From NCBI RefSeq assembly GCF_025465995.1, contig NZ_JANLNY010000023.1, positions 434,001 through 498,000 on the forward strand: a stretch of 64,000 nt of DNA. Reading direction: 5' to 3'. The notes beneath the pieces were generated by a model. The model was not told the origin of the DNA and did no database searches. It worked only from the letters and a program-made list of their open reading frames with translations. Below are positions 17,725 through 27,328 of this stretch, piece by piece. Every line of letters begins with the position of its first letter. Position 1 is the first letter of the stretch. Position numbers and translations under genes: made by a program. This DNA is from Pseudomonas sp. 5P_3.1_Bac2. GTDB lineage: Bacteria; Pseudomonadota; Gammaproteobacteria; Pseudomonadales; Pseudomonadaceae.

Positions 17725-19317
17725 ATGCCCGTACCTGATATGTTCAAACAAGGCCTCGCCCGCGGCTGGCAGACCTATAACGGCTCACAGCTAGAGGCCG
17801 ATCTGACTCTGGAAGCCGATGTCGCCATCGTTGGCAGCGGCGCCGGTGGCGGCACCACCGCGGAGATCCTCAGCGCCGCCGGGTTCAAGGTCCTGCTAAT
17901 CGAAGAAGGCCCGCTGAAAACCAGCGACGACTTCAAAATGCTCGAAGCCGAGGCCTACCCCAACCTGTATCAGGAAGGCATCGGGCGCATGAGCAAGGAT
18001 GGCGCCATCACCATCATGCAGGGCCGGGCCGTAGGCGGCACCACGCTGATCAACTGGACGTCGAGCTTTCGCACGCCCACTCCTACCCTGGAGCACTGGG
18101 CCACGCAGCATGGCGTCAAAGGTCATAGCAGTGCCGAGATGGCGCCCTGGTTTGACAAAATGGAGCAGCGCTTGGGCGTGGCCCCCTGGGCCATCCCGCC
18201 GAATGCCAACAACGATGCCCTGCGCGCGGGCTGCGAGAAGCTCGGTTACAACTGGCATGTGATCCCACGCAATGTGCGCGGCTGCTGGAACCTCGGTTAC
18301 TGCGGGATGGGCTGCCCGGTCAACGCCAAGCAGTCGATGCTGGTCACCACTATCCCCGGCATGCTGGATAATCACGGCGCCCTGCTGTACCTGGCGCGGG
18401 CAGAAAAACTTGTGCTGCAAGGCGATCAGGTCACGGCCATTGAATGCCTGGCCATGGATGAGCGCAGCGTGGCGCCGAACGGGCGCAAGATAACGGTCAA
18501 GGCCAAGCATTACGTGCTCGCCGGTGGCGGCATCAACACCCCGGCCTTGCTTCTGCGCTCGGCCGCGCCGGACCCGCACAAGCGCACCGGCAAGCGCACC
18601 TTTTTACATCTGGTGAACTTCAGCGCCGCGCAATTTGAGCAGGTGATCAACCCCTTCTACGGCGCGCCGCAGTCGATCTACAGCGATCACTTCCAGTGGG
18701 ATGACGGCACCACCGGGCGCATGTCCTACAAACTCGAAGTGCCGCCGCTGCAACCGGCCTTGGCCGCCACCCTGCTCGGCCGCTTTGGCGTGGATAACGC
18801 CCTGCGCATGGAACAACTGCCGCACACCAACGTGATGCTCGCGCTGATGCGCGATGGCTTCCACCCCGACAGCGCCGAAGGCACGGTGGAGCTGCGCGAC
18901 GACGGCAGCCCAGTGCTCGACTACAGCATGACCGCCTACACCTGGGACGGCATCCGCCGCGCCTTCCACACCATGGCCGAGATCCAGTTCGCCGCCGGTG
19001 CCAAAGCGGTGCTGCCGTTACACGGCGATGCCGGTTATGTGAAAACCCTGGCCGAGGCCAAGAGCCTGATCGGCAGCCTAAGCCTGGAGCTGTACCGCAC
19101 CCGCCTCGGCAGCGCCCACGTCATGGGCGGCTGCGCCATGGGCGAAGACCCGCAGCAAGCGGTATGCGACAGCCTTGGCCGGCATCATCAGCTGGCCAAC
19201 CTGTCGATTCATGACGGCTCGCTGTTTCCCACCAGCATCGGCGCCAACCCACAGCTGTCGATCTACGCCCTCACCGCCAAGCTCGCCAGCCAATTGGCCG
19301 AGCGCCTAAAGACCTGA
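17725..19317 (+). CDS. laoA: GMC oxidoreductase LaoA (long-chain alcohol dehydrogenase)
   Basis: LaoA is an FAD-dependent dehydrogenase that converts long-chain alcohols such as 1-dodecanol to aldehydes. The 530-residue protein has the dinucleotide-binding motif VGSGAGGGTTAE near residue 33, the GMC signature around GRAVGGTTLINW, a Cys-rich segment (GCWNLGYCGMGCP) and the C-terminal active-site region HVMGGCAMG with FPTSIGANPQ. It has no signal peptide, so export would need a partner such as LaoB. It is third in the laoCBA operon. Confidence 0.88.
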   Translation: MPVPDMFKQGLARGWQTYNGSQLEADLTLEADVAIVGSGAGGGTTAEILSAAGFKVLLIEEGPLKTSDDFKMLEAEAYPNLYQEGIGRMSKDGAITIMQGRAVGGTTLINWTSSFRTPTPTLEHWATQHGVKGHSSAEMAPWFDKMEQRLGVAPWAIPPNANNDALRAGCEKLGYNWHVIPRNVRGCWNLGYCGMGCPVNAKQSMLVTTIPGMLDNHGALLYLARAEKLVLQGDQVTAIECLAMDERSVAPNGRKITVKAKHYVLAGGGINTPALLLRSAAPDPHKRTGKRTFLHLVNFSAAQFEQVINPFYGAPQSIYSDHFQWDDGTTGRMSYKLEVPPLQPALAATLLGRFGVDNALRMEQLPHTNVMLALMRDGFHPDSAEGTVELRDDGSPVLDYSMTAYTWDGIRRAFHTMAEIQFAAGAKAVLPLHGDAGYVKTLAEAKSLIGSLSLELYRTRLGSAHVMGGCAMGEDPQQAVCDSLGRHHQLANLSIHDGSLFPTSIGANPQLSIYALTAKLASQLAERLKT

Positions 19318-19393
19318 AAGCGGCGCCGCCTGTCCGCCTCGGGCAAGTCAGCTAGAGGCGGCGAAAAGTTTTAGGGGAATTCACTGAAAATTC

Positions 19394-19414
19394 ACCTAAA
19401 TTAGGTTTTTTTAA
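19394..19414 (+). terminator. Weak terminator-like hairpin after laoA
   Basis: A short inverted repeat (ACCTAA / TTAGGT) is followed directly by a run of seven T. The stem is AT-rich, so terminator strength is uncertain, but its place between laoA and coaD fits. Confidence 0.4.
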
Positions 19415-19434
19415 TGACTTGGTCAGACGGAAAC

Positions 19435-19464
19435 TTGGCCCCGCGCAACACCCTGCGATACCAT
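19435..19464 (+). promoter_or_regulatory. Candidate coaD promoter
   Basis: TTGGCC (19435-19440) and TACCAT (19459-19464) are separated by 18 bp and lie about 30 bp before the coaD start. Both match the sigma-70 consensus only partly. Confidence 0.4.
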
Positions 19465-19487
19465 CCGACTCCCTAACGATCCACTAG

Positions 19488-19976
<489 letters not shown>

Positions 19977-20057
19977 GAGCAAGCCGCGTGCATGCGCGGC
20001 TGTTCTGCGGCACAATTTGCCGCCTATTGTTTTGCTATGCGTCGACCGACGCAGTGA

Positions 20058-20348
<291 letters not shown>

Positions 20349-20467
20349 TTTAGAGCCTTATCGCCGCGCAGCCGCTGAACCGACCGCTGGCCCCGCCGGT
20401 CGTATCCAGCATGCGCCAGGCCTTGCGCTTGAGCCTACTCCCACTGTGCGATGTAGAGATTTGAGCG

Positions 20468-22150
20468 ATGCCGAAACTATCCCGTCTAATCCTGATCAGC
20501 CTGGCCCTGCTCGCTGCTGCCACATTGCAGGCAGCCGAGCACCCGGGGGCCATTGCCAGCGCCCACCCGGCCGCCACTGTGGCCGGCGAGGAAACCCTGG
20601 CCTTAGGCGGCAATGCCTTTGACGCGGCGGTGGCGATCAGCGCCGCCCTGGCGGTGGTCGAGCCTTACAGCTCAGGATTGGGCGGCGGCGGGTTCTTTCT
20701 GCTGCGCCAGACCGGCGCGCAGCCGACCTACCGTTTTCTCGATGCCCGCGAGCGCGCGCCCTTAGCCGCCCATGCCAACCTGTATAAGGTCAACGGCAAG
20801 ATCAACCCGCGCCTATCCCTCGATGGCGCCTTGGCCGCCGCCATCCCCGGCCTGCCAGCCGCACTGGTGGAATTAGCCGAACACTACGGCAAGCTGCCGC
20901 TGCGCGACTCATTGGCGCCGGCGCTGCGCTTGGCCCGCGATGGCTTCAGTGTCGACCGGGTCTATCGCGAGCGTGCCGAGTGGCGCCTGGCGGCGATGCG
21001 CGACGACGGCGAGACCTCGCGCTTGTTTCTCGATCAGGGCCAGATCCCGCCAGAACTCAGCCTGCTGCGTCAGCCGGAGTTGGCGCAAACCCTGGAGCGC
21101 TTAGGCCAGTATGGCCGCAGCGGCTTCTATGCCGGCAAAACCGCGCAATTACTGGTCGATGGCGTGCGCGCTGGCGGCGGAATCTGGACCCTCAAGGACT
21201 TGGCCGAATATCGCGTGGTTGAGCGCCAACCGCTGCGCGTAGCCCTGAATGACGGCCGCGAACTGATCAGCGCGCCGCCGCCCTCAGCGGGCGGCGTGGC
21301 CTTGGCGCAAAGCCTGTTGATGCTGCAACAACTGCCGTGGCGCGAGGCCGAGCGCGCCCAGCGCAGCCATCTGGTGGTCGAAGTGCTGCGCCGTGCCTAT
21401 CGTGATCGCGGCTTACTGGGTGATCCGGACTTTATCGCTAACCCGGTCAGTCAGTTGCTCGCCGCACCCTATCTGAGCCAACTGGCCGCCAGTATCGATC
21501 CCCAGCACGCCACCCCAAGCAGCAGCCTGCCGCCAGCGGCGCCTTGGCGCGAAGGGGAGCACACCACCCACTTCAGCGTGCTCGACCGCGACGGCAACGC
21601 GGTGGCGGCAACCTTGTCGATTAACCTGCCGTTTGGCGCTGCCTTCACCGTGCCCAATACCGGGGTGCTGCTCAACAATGAGATGGATGACTTCGCCGCC
21701 GACGTGCAAGGCAGCAACGCCTACGGCTTAAGCGGCAGCCAGGCCAACGACGTAGCCGCAGGCAAGCGTCCGCTGTCGAGCATGAGCCCGAGCTTTATTG
21801 AGAGTCCTACGCAGCTGGCCAGCTTCGGCACCCCCGGAGGCAGCCGCATCCCCAGCATGGTGTTGTTGGCCATGCTGGAATACCTAGATGGCCAACCCAT
21901 TGAGCGCTGGCCCAACGCCAAGCGTTACCACCATCAGTACCTGCCGGATGTGCTCGAGTACGAGCCCGACGCCTTTAGCCAAAGCCAGCTCAGCGCCTTG
22001 CAGGGCATGGGCTATAAGCTCAAGAGCACGGATCGCCCATACGGCAATCAGCAGGTGCTGCTGTGGCGTAAGGACACCGCAGAGGTGCAGGCGGCCAGTG
22101 ATGGCCGTGGCGTCGGCACTGCCGTGGTGACGCCGCTGACACCGCGCTAA
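20468..22150 (+). CDS. ggt: Gamma-glutamyltransferase (periplasmic Ggt)
   Basis: Ggt is an N-terminal nucleophile hydrolase that cleaves and transfers the gamma-glutamyl group of glutathione in the periplasm. The 560-residue precursor has a signal peptide (about 1-22), the EPYSSGLGGGGFFLL segment and the autocleavage site HTTHFS with Thr366 as the new N-terminal nucleophile. SSMSPSF and FGTPGGSRIPS, substrate-binding motifs, are also present. The precursor should self-process into two subunits. It marks the last conserved backbone gene before the AT-rich accessory segment. Confidence 0.93.
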   Translation: MPKLSRLILISLALLAAATLQAAEHPGAIASAHPAATVAGEETLALGGNAFDAAVAISAALAVVEPYSSGLGGGGFFLLRQTGAQPTYRFLDARERAPLAAHANLYKVNGKINPRLSLDGALAAAIPGLPAALVELAEHYGKLPLRDSLAPALRLARDGFSVDRVYRERAEWRLAAMRDDGETSRLFLDQGQIPPELSLLRQPELAQTLERLGQYGRSGFYAGKTAQLLVDGVRAGGGIWTLKDLAEYRVVERQPLRVALNDGRELISAPPPSAGGVALAQSLLMLQQLPWREAERAQRSHLVVEVLRRAYRDRGLLGDPDFIANPVSQLLAAPYLSQLAASIDPQHATPSSSLPPAAPWREGEHTTHFSVLDRDGNAVAATLSINLPFGAAFTVPNTGVLLNNEMDDFAADVQGSNAYGLSGSQANDVAAGKRPLSSMSPSFIESPTQLASFGTPGGSRIPSMVLLAMLEYLDGQPIERWPNAKRYHHQYLPDVLEYEPDAFSQSQLSALQGMGYKLKSTDRPYGNQQVLLWRKDTAEVQAASDGRGVGTAVVTPLTPR

Positions 22151-22459
22151 GGGGCGGCCTTATTTTTGCTGAAACAGGGTATAGAAAATCAACAAGCGAT
22201 CAATATTCCGCTTTGTCATCGCTCGGCGCTCAAAAGGCCTCTATAAAGTATTTAGCAGAGCATGTGTATATTGATGTGTATCATTCAAAAATAATCAATG
22301 CTCAAAGACAATTGTTAGCAGGGTGTTGTGTTTGCCTTTCGGAGAGATTGTATTAGACCCCCTGGTTGTAGATATTGCAGTGTGCGTGCTATTGGGCTTG
22401 AGTTATATTCATGAAAATAGAGAAAGTTTTTTGTTTGTCTAATCAAGAGGGCGAGCCTA
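22151..22459. other. AT-rich gap upstream of the AGE-like gene
   Basis: These 309 bp are visibly AT-richer than ggt and carry no convincing gene. The stretch around 22240-22330 (TATAAAG, TGTGTATATTGATG, TGTATCATTC) could hold a promoter for the downstream gene, but no clear -35/-10 pair was recognised. A GAGG at 22447-22450 is a plausible ribosome-binding site for the gene starting at 22460. The left end of the foreign segment must fall near here, but no direct repeat marking it was seen. Confidence 0.55.
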
Positions 22460-23440
22460 ATGTTTTCTTCTGTTATTAACCGGTTTGCTGATAAAATAAT
22501 TTCTGAACATGATAGATTGGGAGTAATTCCTGAGAAACTGGATGGCAAATGTACGTCTTTCAATCAACCCCGCCTTTTATGCAACACCAGAGCCATTGTA
22601 TTTTTAAGTATTTATTTTGAACTGAAAGATGACAAACGCGCAATTGGTTATGCTGCTGACATCTATAGATCCATACGAGAGCACTATGGATTAATGGAGT
22701 CATATTTAAACCAATTATCCTCTTATGAGCTGGCCTTTCTTGCATTGGCGCAAGGTCGCCTTTATAAGGCTTTAGGGAATACTTCGGAGTTTTCTCTCCA
22801 AGAGGATATTCATACGACTGTCACGACTATAGATAAGCGCCACTCTAATCATGCTTGCTTTGCTCCCTTGGCGAGGGCTGACTGTTTAGAGCTGAATTCT
22901 GCAATGCATATTGTCGAGGCGCTCGGCTTCTTGAGATGCAATGGATTAGTTAAAGATAGCTACCTTTTAGAATCATTATCCTCTCGTATAATAGAATTGT
23001 TTTTTGATAAGAATAACTATCTGTTCGCTGAGTTGATCAGTGCTGACAGCGGGGATTTTCTTGCTTACGACTTGGGGCATAATTTTGAGTGGGTATCAAT
23101 AATCATTGAATATGGTTTGTCAGACCTTTTTGATATCGATCTGACTGATCTTTTTAATTCTGCTCGAATTTTGGCTAATCCGACAGTTGGCGTCATTCAA
23201 CCTCTGGTTGATGGCGAGCTCAATTATTTGCATGAAAGAAAACGTATTTGGCAAAGCTGCGAGTACCTCAGAGCTTCATTTAATATGCAGTGTGCAGATC
23301 GTGAGTACATGATTTTTTTTGCTGATTGCTTCTTCATTGGCGATAGCTTTCTAGAGTTTTACGGTGATGAGGGCGCTAGTTACAAGAGCACTACTGGGTA
23401 TCACTTAATAGAGTGTTATAAAAAGCTTTCTCAATTTTAA
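22460..23440 (+). CDS. AGE-family (N-acylglucosamine 2-epimerase/mannose isomerase-like) protein
   Basis: This 326-residue protein has base composition and codon choice (many AT-ending codons) unlike its neighbours. No orthologue is recalled at this place in PAO1. The pattern fits the (alpha/alpha)6-barrel AGE superfamily: NTRAIVFLS near 42, LNSAMHIVEA with His150, YDLGHNFEW with His207, RIWQSCEYLRAS near 262 and TTGYHLIECY with His315. These three histidines match the catalytic and metal-independent isomerisation site of RnBP/YihS-type enzymes. At 326 residues it is shorter than the usual 390-420. The sugar substrate is unknown. The fold is inferred from motif order, not from a search. Confidence 0.65.
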   Translation: MFSSVINRFADKIISEHDRLGVIPEKLDGKCTSFNQPRLLCNTRAIVFLSIYFELKDDKRAIGYAADIYRSIREHYGLMESYLNQLSSYELAFLALAQGRLYKALGNTSEFSLQEDIHTTVTTIDKRHSNHACFAPLARADCLELNSAMHIVEALGFLRCNGLVKDSYLLESLSSRIIELFFDKNNYLFAELISADSGDFLAYDLGHNFEWVSIIIEYGLSDLFDIDLTDLFNSARILANPTVGVIQPLVDGELNYLHERKRIWQSCEYLRASFNMQCADREYMIFFADCFFIGDSFLEFYGDEGASYKSTTGYHLIECYKKLSQF

Positions 23441-23553
23441 ATTTTGATGCACAAAGGTGTGATTAAGTAAATTGGCGCGGAGATTAGATTATTTATTTTC
23501 ATCTTTCGATTAACTGTTTATTTGTAAGCACGGTAATCCCCCCCCAATTTTGC

Positions 23554-24411
23554 GTAAGCGCCCCATAAACTCCACGTTCAAAACGCTTAGTTGATCGTCA
23601 ATGCTGTGCTCCTGATCTCTCTGCGGAGCCAACACTTGATGATGCGACCCGATGCCAAAGTCGAAAAGGTCTATCTCTAGCCCAAACCTGTGGACTTCAG
23701 AAAATCCATCGACGGCTTGAGCCTTGGTCGAACGGGATATCAAAGTCGCGGCTATGTCATGACTGTCGCTTACACCGACTACAACGCCTTGGCCGCACAA
23801 CCGGTCGTTGAGCGAATGGGCCGCTGGGCGACGTAAGTTTGTCGAAGACACAAAAGTACCACCGAGGGCAAAACCGGGCGTACGGATATCGCGCTGAACC
23901 TGATCAACAAGCTCTACGGTATTGAGCGCGATCTGAAAGAACTCAATGATGAACAACAGCACGAAGGCCGTCAGCAAAAAAGTCTGCCACTGCTGAATCA
24001 ACTTCGAACTTGGCTGGAAAAGACCCAACCCCAGATCACTACGCAGACGCCCAGGGAAAGGCTGTCGAGTACTTGGGGCAGCAACTGGAGCAAGCTGGTG
24101 CGCTACACCGAGGCGGGGTAACTTGCCCATCAACAATAATACTGCTGACGGGCTATCCGGCCCTTGGTTGTCGGTCTTAAAAACTGGCTATTTAGCGACA
24201 CCCGAAAAGGCGCCACAGCCAGCGCTCAACTGTACAGCGTGGTTGAGACCGCCAAGGCCAACGGCAAAGAGCCTTATGCGTGGCGGCGCCACGCCGCAAG
24301 CTCAAACGGTTGAGGCTTACGAAGCCTTGTTGCCGTGGAACTGCTCGCCGGTCTCACCGAGCTAAGCGCACCGCCCGACTTTTGCTCGGGTGGGGGTTAT
24401 GGAGCGCTTAC
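23554..24411. mobile_element. Degenerate IS66-family element with both inverted repeats
   Basis: The left end begins GTAAGCGCCCCATAAAC at 23554. The right end, read on the other strand from 24411, begins GTAAGCGCTCCATAAC, so the terminal repeats match at nearly every position. Between them only 858 bp remain, against roughly 2.5 kb for a full IS66 element. The interior holds a tnpB start fused to tnpC pieces with stops and frameshifts, so the element cannot encode its own transposition. No 8-bp target duplication is visible at the ends. Confidence 0.85.
23639..24365 (+). pseudogene. IS66 tnpB-tnpC remnant
   Basis: The first codons read MMRPDAKVEKVYL, then a TAG, then PKPVDFRKSIDGLS, the start of IS66 TnpB. 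After about 28 codons the frame passes directly into TnpC sequence (GYVMTVAYTDYNALAAQ, then VERMGRWA), showing an internal deletion. A frameshift follows, then EGKTGRTDIALNLINKLYG onward to YTEAG and a stop, then further shifted pieces (LPINNNTA; WLFSDTRKGATASAQLYS; EAYEALLPW) of the TnpC catalytic C-terminus. At least three frame breaks make it non-functional. Confidence 0.88.
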
Positions 24412-24732
24412 GTTATAGCCGCTTTCGGTGCAGCCCAGGCAGCGCACGAAGGCGGATTTGCCTGGTTCAACCACCAAGGCTTGGCCGGCCTTGCCGATAT
24501 TGCCGCCACCGGCGGAAAACGGCAGGGTCAGCACAAACACCCCAGCCCCCACCACCGTCGCCGCAATCAGCAGCGGCCGGGCAATCAGCAGGTCGCCGAT
24601 CATGGCGAACGCCGCCGGGGTTTCCGTTTCGTACAATGTCCCGCCCGCAGTGTTTTGCTGGGCGCTGGCGGGCATGGCCAGCACAGCAGTAGTGAGTGCC
24701 AATACAGCTGCGGTTGAGCGAAACAGTTTCAT
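24397..24732 (-). CDS. Small exported membrane protein, C-terminus altered by the IS66 end
   Basis: This 111-residue protein has a signal peptide (cleavage probably after ASA, about residue 24) and one central hydrophobic segment (about 55-76). Homologues in pseudomonads are usually annotated as hypothetical or, loosely, multidrug transporter; no function is assigned here. The last codons (NVSAP and stop) lie inside the right inverted repeat of the IS66 relic, so the native 3' end has been replaced. It is not known whether function survives. Confidence 0.7.
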   Translation of the reverse strand: MKLFRSTAAVLALTTAVLAMPASAQQNTAGGTLYETETPAAFAMIGDLLIARPLLIAATVVGAGVFVLTLPFSAGGGNIGKAGQALVVEPGKSAFVRCLGCTESGYNVSAP

Positions 24733-24807
24733 GGGACGGTCCTTTATTATTGGTCAGCAGTACCGCTAACTATATCAGCGCTTATGGGCCTGTCAGCGTG
24801 ATCGCCG

Positions 24808-25386
24808 TCAATCGCCGTGAAAGGCGTATTCAGGCTTTTTCGGGATAAAGGCACGGTAAAAGTTAAATATTTCTTTTAAATCAGCTTCGGTATCCCCGCT
24901 GGGATAAAACGCCGGGCCCAACACAATGCGTTTATTAAAGTAATCCAAAGCGCCTAAAACAATCGGCACACCGGCGCGGTGGGCAATATGGTAGAAGCCC
25001 ATCTTCCAGCGCTCGACTTTTTTACGGGTGCCTTCCGGCGACAAAATCAGCACAAACTGCTCGTGCTCGGCGAAGGCTTGCACCGCCTGATCGACCGTAT
25101 TGCCTTGACGCTCGCGGCGGATGGCGATCCCGCCCCAGCGGCGCAAGATGCCGCGAAACGGCCAGCGAAAGATTGTGTGTTTACCAAACCAACGGGCGTT
25201 AAGGCGCAAGATAAACTTGGCGGCGATAAACAGGACGAAGTCCCAGTTAGAAGTGTGATGGGCGCCGATCACAATAAACTTATCGACCTTAGGTAACTGC
25301 CCCTCGATGCGCCAGCCCATGATTTTCATCACCATATGGCCGAGCCCTTCAGCCAATGGGTTACGCGGCAAATAATTACCGGACAT
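24808..25386 (-). CDS. Lysophospholipid acyltransferase-like (PlsC-fold) protein
   Basis: This 192-residue acyltransferase has the HX4D catalytic motif in HHTSNWD (residues near 48-54) and the later EGTRKK motif that binds the glycerophosphate acceptor. It lacks the long membrane N-terminus of PlsC and resembles the small 1-acyl-glycerol-3-phosphate acyltransferase-like proteins of Pseudomonas. The acceptor is not established; a role in membrane lipid or cyclic lipid acylation is inference. It lies between the small exported protein and mutM on the same strand. Confidence 0.82.
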   Translation of the reverse strand: MSGNYLPRNPLAEGLGHMVMKIMGWRIEGQLPKVDKFIVIGAHHTSNWDFVLFIAAKFILRLNARWFGKHTIFRWPFRGILRRWGGIAIRRERQGNTVDQAVQAFAEHEQFVLILSPEGTRKKVERWKMGFYHIAHRAGVPIVLGALDYFNKRIVLGPAFYPSGDTEADLKEIFNFYRAFIPKKPEYAFHGD

Positions 25387-25450
25387 CTTTACCTCTTTAT
25401 TCTTATAACGCCCACTTAATGCGGGTCATTTTATTCTGTTGGCAGTTTGC

Positions 25451-26263
25451 TTAGCGTTGACAGCGCCCACAATAAACACTGGCGCGCTGGCCCAGTTTAA
25501 CTTCGCGCAGGGTACTGCCACAGACTTTGCAGAACTCCCCGCCGCGCCCATAGACAAACAACTCTTGCTGGAAATATCCCGGCTGCCCATCACCGCCGAC
25601 AAAGTCGCGCAGCGTGGTGCCGCCGCGCTCAATAGCGTGCGCCAGAATGCGTTTGATCTCCTCACCGAGCTTCAGGTAACGCGCCCTAGACACGCTGCCG
25701 GCCTCGCGGCGCGGATCAATACCGGCGGCAAACAAGGCCTCGGTGGCGTAGATATTACCCACCCCGACCACCACGGCGTTGTCCATGATAAACGGCTTGA
25801 TTGCCATCGACCGGCCCCGGGACATGCTGTACAGGCGCTCGCCATCAAACAAGCCGCCCAAGGGCTCCGGTCCTAGCTTGCTGAGCAGTTCATGCTGCAG
25901 CGGCGCGCTGCTCCACAACAACGCACCAAAGCGCCGTGGGTCGGTGTAGCGCAGCGCCAAGCCGGACTCCAGCTCGATATCCACATGCTCATGCTTGGCC
26001 GCCGGTGAGCCGCTCTCAACCAGGCGCAAGCTGCCCGACATGCCCAAATGGCTGATCAAACTGCCGCTTTCGGCTTTGATCAGCAGGTACTTGGCGCGCC
26101 GCTCCACGGCCTCGATGCGTTGCCCGGACAGGCGAATGTCCAGGTCTTCCGGGATCGGCCAGCGCAGGCGGCGCTCGCGCACGATCACGCGGTTAACCCG
26201 CTGGCCGATCAGGTACGGGCTGATGCCGCGGCGGGTGGTTTCGACTTCTGGCAATTCAGGCAT
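25451..26263 (-). CDS. mutM: Formamidopyrimidine-DNA glycosylase MutM (Fpg)
   Basis: MutM removes 8-oxoguanine and formamidopyrimidines and nicks the abasic site. The 270-residue protein starts with the catalytic MPELPEVE (Pro2 as nucleophile, Glu3). It has the helix-two-turn-helix segment with [14 protein letters not shown] and ends with a zinc finger CKVCG...CGRCQR, four Cys spaced as in Fpg. Length equals that of E. coli MutM. It is convergent with nothing and sits between the acyltransferase and HDOD genes. Confidence 0.97.
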   Translation of the reverse strand: MPELPEVETTRRGISPYLIGQRVNRVIVRERRLRWPIPEDLDIRLSGQRIEAVERRAKYLLIKAESGSLISHLGMSGSLRLVESGSPAAKHEHVDIELESGLALRYTDPRRFGALLWSSAPLQHELLSKLGPEPLGGLFDGERLYSMSRGRSMAIKPFIMDNAVVVGVGNIYATEALFAAGIDPRREAGSVSRARYLKLGEEIKRILAHAIERGGTTLRDFVGGDGQPGYFQQELFVYGRGGEFCKVCGSTLREVKLGQRASVYCGRCQR

Positions 26264-26339
26264 AACGGCTCTTCAATGGTGGGCAAGGAGCGAGGGCCAA
26301 CCTTAGCAGTTCTGGCCCGGTGTCTGCCAAGCTGAAGGC

Positions 26340-27203
26340 TTAGTGATTCTGATCGCGAATGCTTTCGCGCAGGTTCTCGAAGTCGTACTCGGACAAGCCC
26401 ACGTACTCCAACACAAACTGCTCAATGCACAGCCATTCGTGGTCCTGCTGTTGCGCGCCGAGAACGCGGTGACTGCTGCATACGTGCTCAGCCATCTTCA
26501 AAATCGCCAGCAGGGTTTTCAGCTGCGCATCACGCCCCGACTCATCGGCGAAGATGGCCAAGGCATTGTGGTGGCTGGCAATCGCCTCACACAGGTGCAG
26601 CGGCAAACGCCAGGACTTCGCCGTGTAATACCCGACCACCGCATGGTTGGTGTTGAGCAGGCGGTTTTCCGTGTCCACCACGCGGCACTCGTCACCCGCC
26701 TCGGCGTAGGCCTGCTCCAACACGCTCATGTAGTTGGGGAAGCGCTTGATCATCAAAGGGATGCCACAGTTGTGGAACAGCCCCAAGGTGTAGGCCTCAT
26801 CCGGCGAGTGGTAGCCGATATGCTTGGCCAAAATCAGGCAGGCCACGGCCACGTCCTGGGCACTGTCCCAGAAGCGGTTGAGGGTGACGATGGCTTCGTC
26901 GGTCAGCTCGCCACGGATCGACTGGGCGTTGATCAGGTTGATCACCGTGTTGCAGCCCAGCAAGTTGACTGCCTGCTGAATCGAAGCGATGCGGTTGCTT
27001 AGGCCGAAGGACGGCGAGTTGACCAACTTCAGTAACGCGCCGGCCAAGCCTGGGTCCTGGCTGATCAGTTTGGCGATGGCCTTCAGATCAGGGCTGGGCA
27101 TCACCTGCTCCATTTGCAAATCCACCATGATTTGCGGTTGGGGCGGCACGCTAATGCCCTGCAACACTTGCTGGATATATTCAGCAGACAGCTCTTGAGA
27201 CAT
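26340..27203 (-). CDS. HDOD-domain signalling protein
   Basis: This 287-residue protein carries an HDOD domain, a degenerate HD phosphohydrolase fold found in bacterial signalling proteins. Family features include ISQDPGLAGALLKLVNSPSFGLSNRIASIQQAVNLLG, shown here at about 45-81, and GLFHNCGIPLM, where the HD metal ligands are not kept. It has no attached GGDEF or EAL domain. The ATG at 27203 (MSQELSAEY) is preferred over a TTG at 27242. It is divergent from rlmI, with about 125 bp between starts. Function unknown. Confidence 0.85.
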   Translation of the reverse strand: MSQELSAEYIQQVLQGISVPPQPQIMVDLQMEQVMPSPDLKAIAKLISQDPGLAGALLKLVNSPSFGLSNRIASIQQAVNLLGCNTVINLINAQSIRGELTDEAIVTLNRFWDSAQDVAVACLILAKHIGYHSPDEAYTLGLFHNCGIPLMIKRFPNYMSVLEQAYAEAGDECRVVDTENRLLNTNHAVVGYYTAKSWRLPLHLCEAIASHHNALAIFADESGRDAQLKTLLAILKMAEHVCSSHRVLGAQQQDHEWLCIEQFVLEYVGLSEYDFENLRESIRDQNH

Positions 27204-27294
27204 GTCGGACAACCAGGCGATGAAAGGCGCCAGTTTATCCAATTCAGCGCGCCGTTTCAGCTCAGTTCGCGCGCCAAGTCAGTGGCTAACCCGC

Positions 27295-27300
27295 TATAAT
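27295..27300 (+). promoter_or_regulatory. Candidate -10 box upstream of rlmI
   Basis: A perfect TATAAT lies 29 bp before the rlmI start. The region 16-18 bp further upstream has no clear TTGACA-like hexamer. Confidence 0.45.
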
Positions 27301-27328
27301 TTCGCTCTTTTTTCCGGAGTTACCGAGC

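Noticed and set aside
23510..24136. 208-codon minus-strand frame over the IS66 relic
   Set aside because: The plus strand clearly carries TnpB and TnpC fragments here, so the reverse frame is an artefact.
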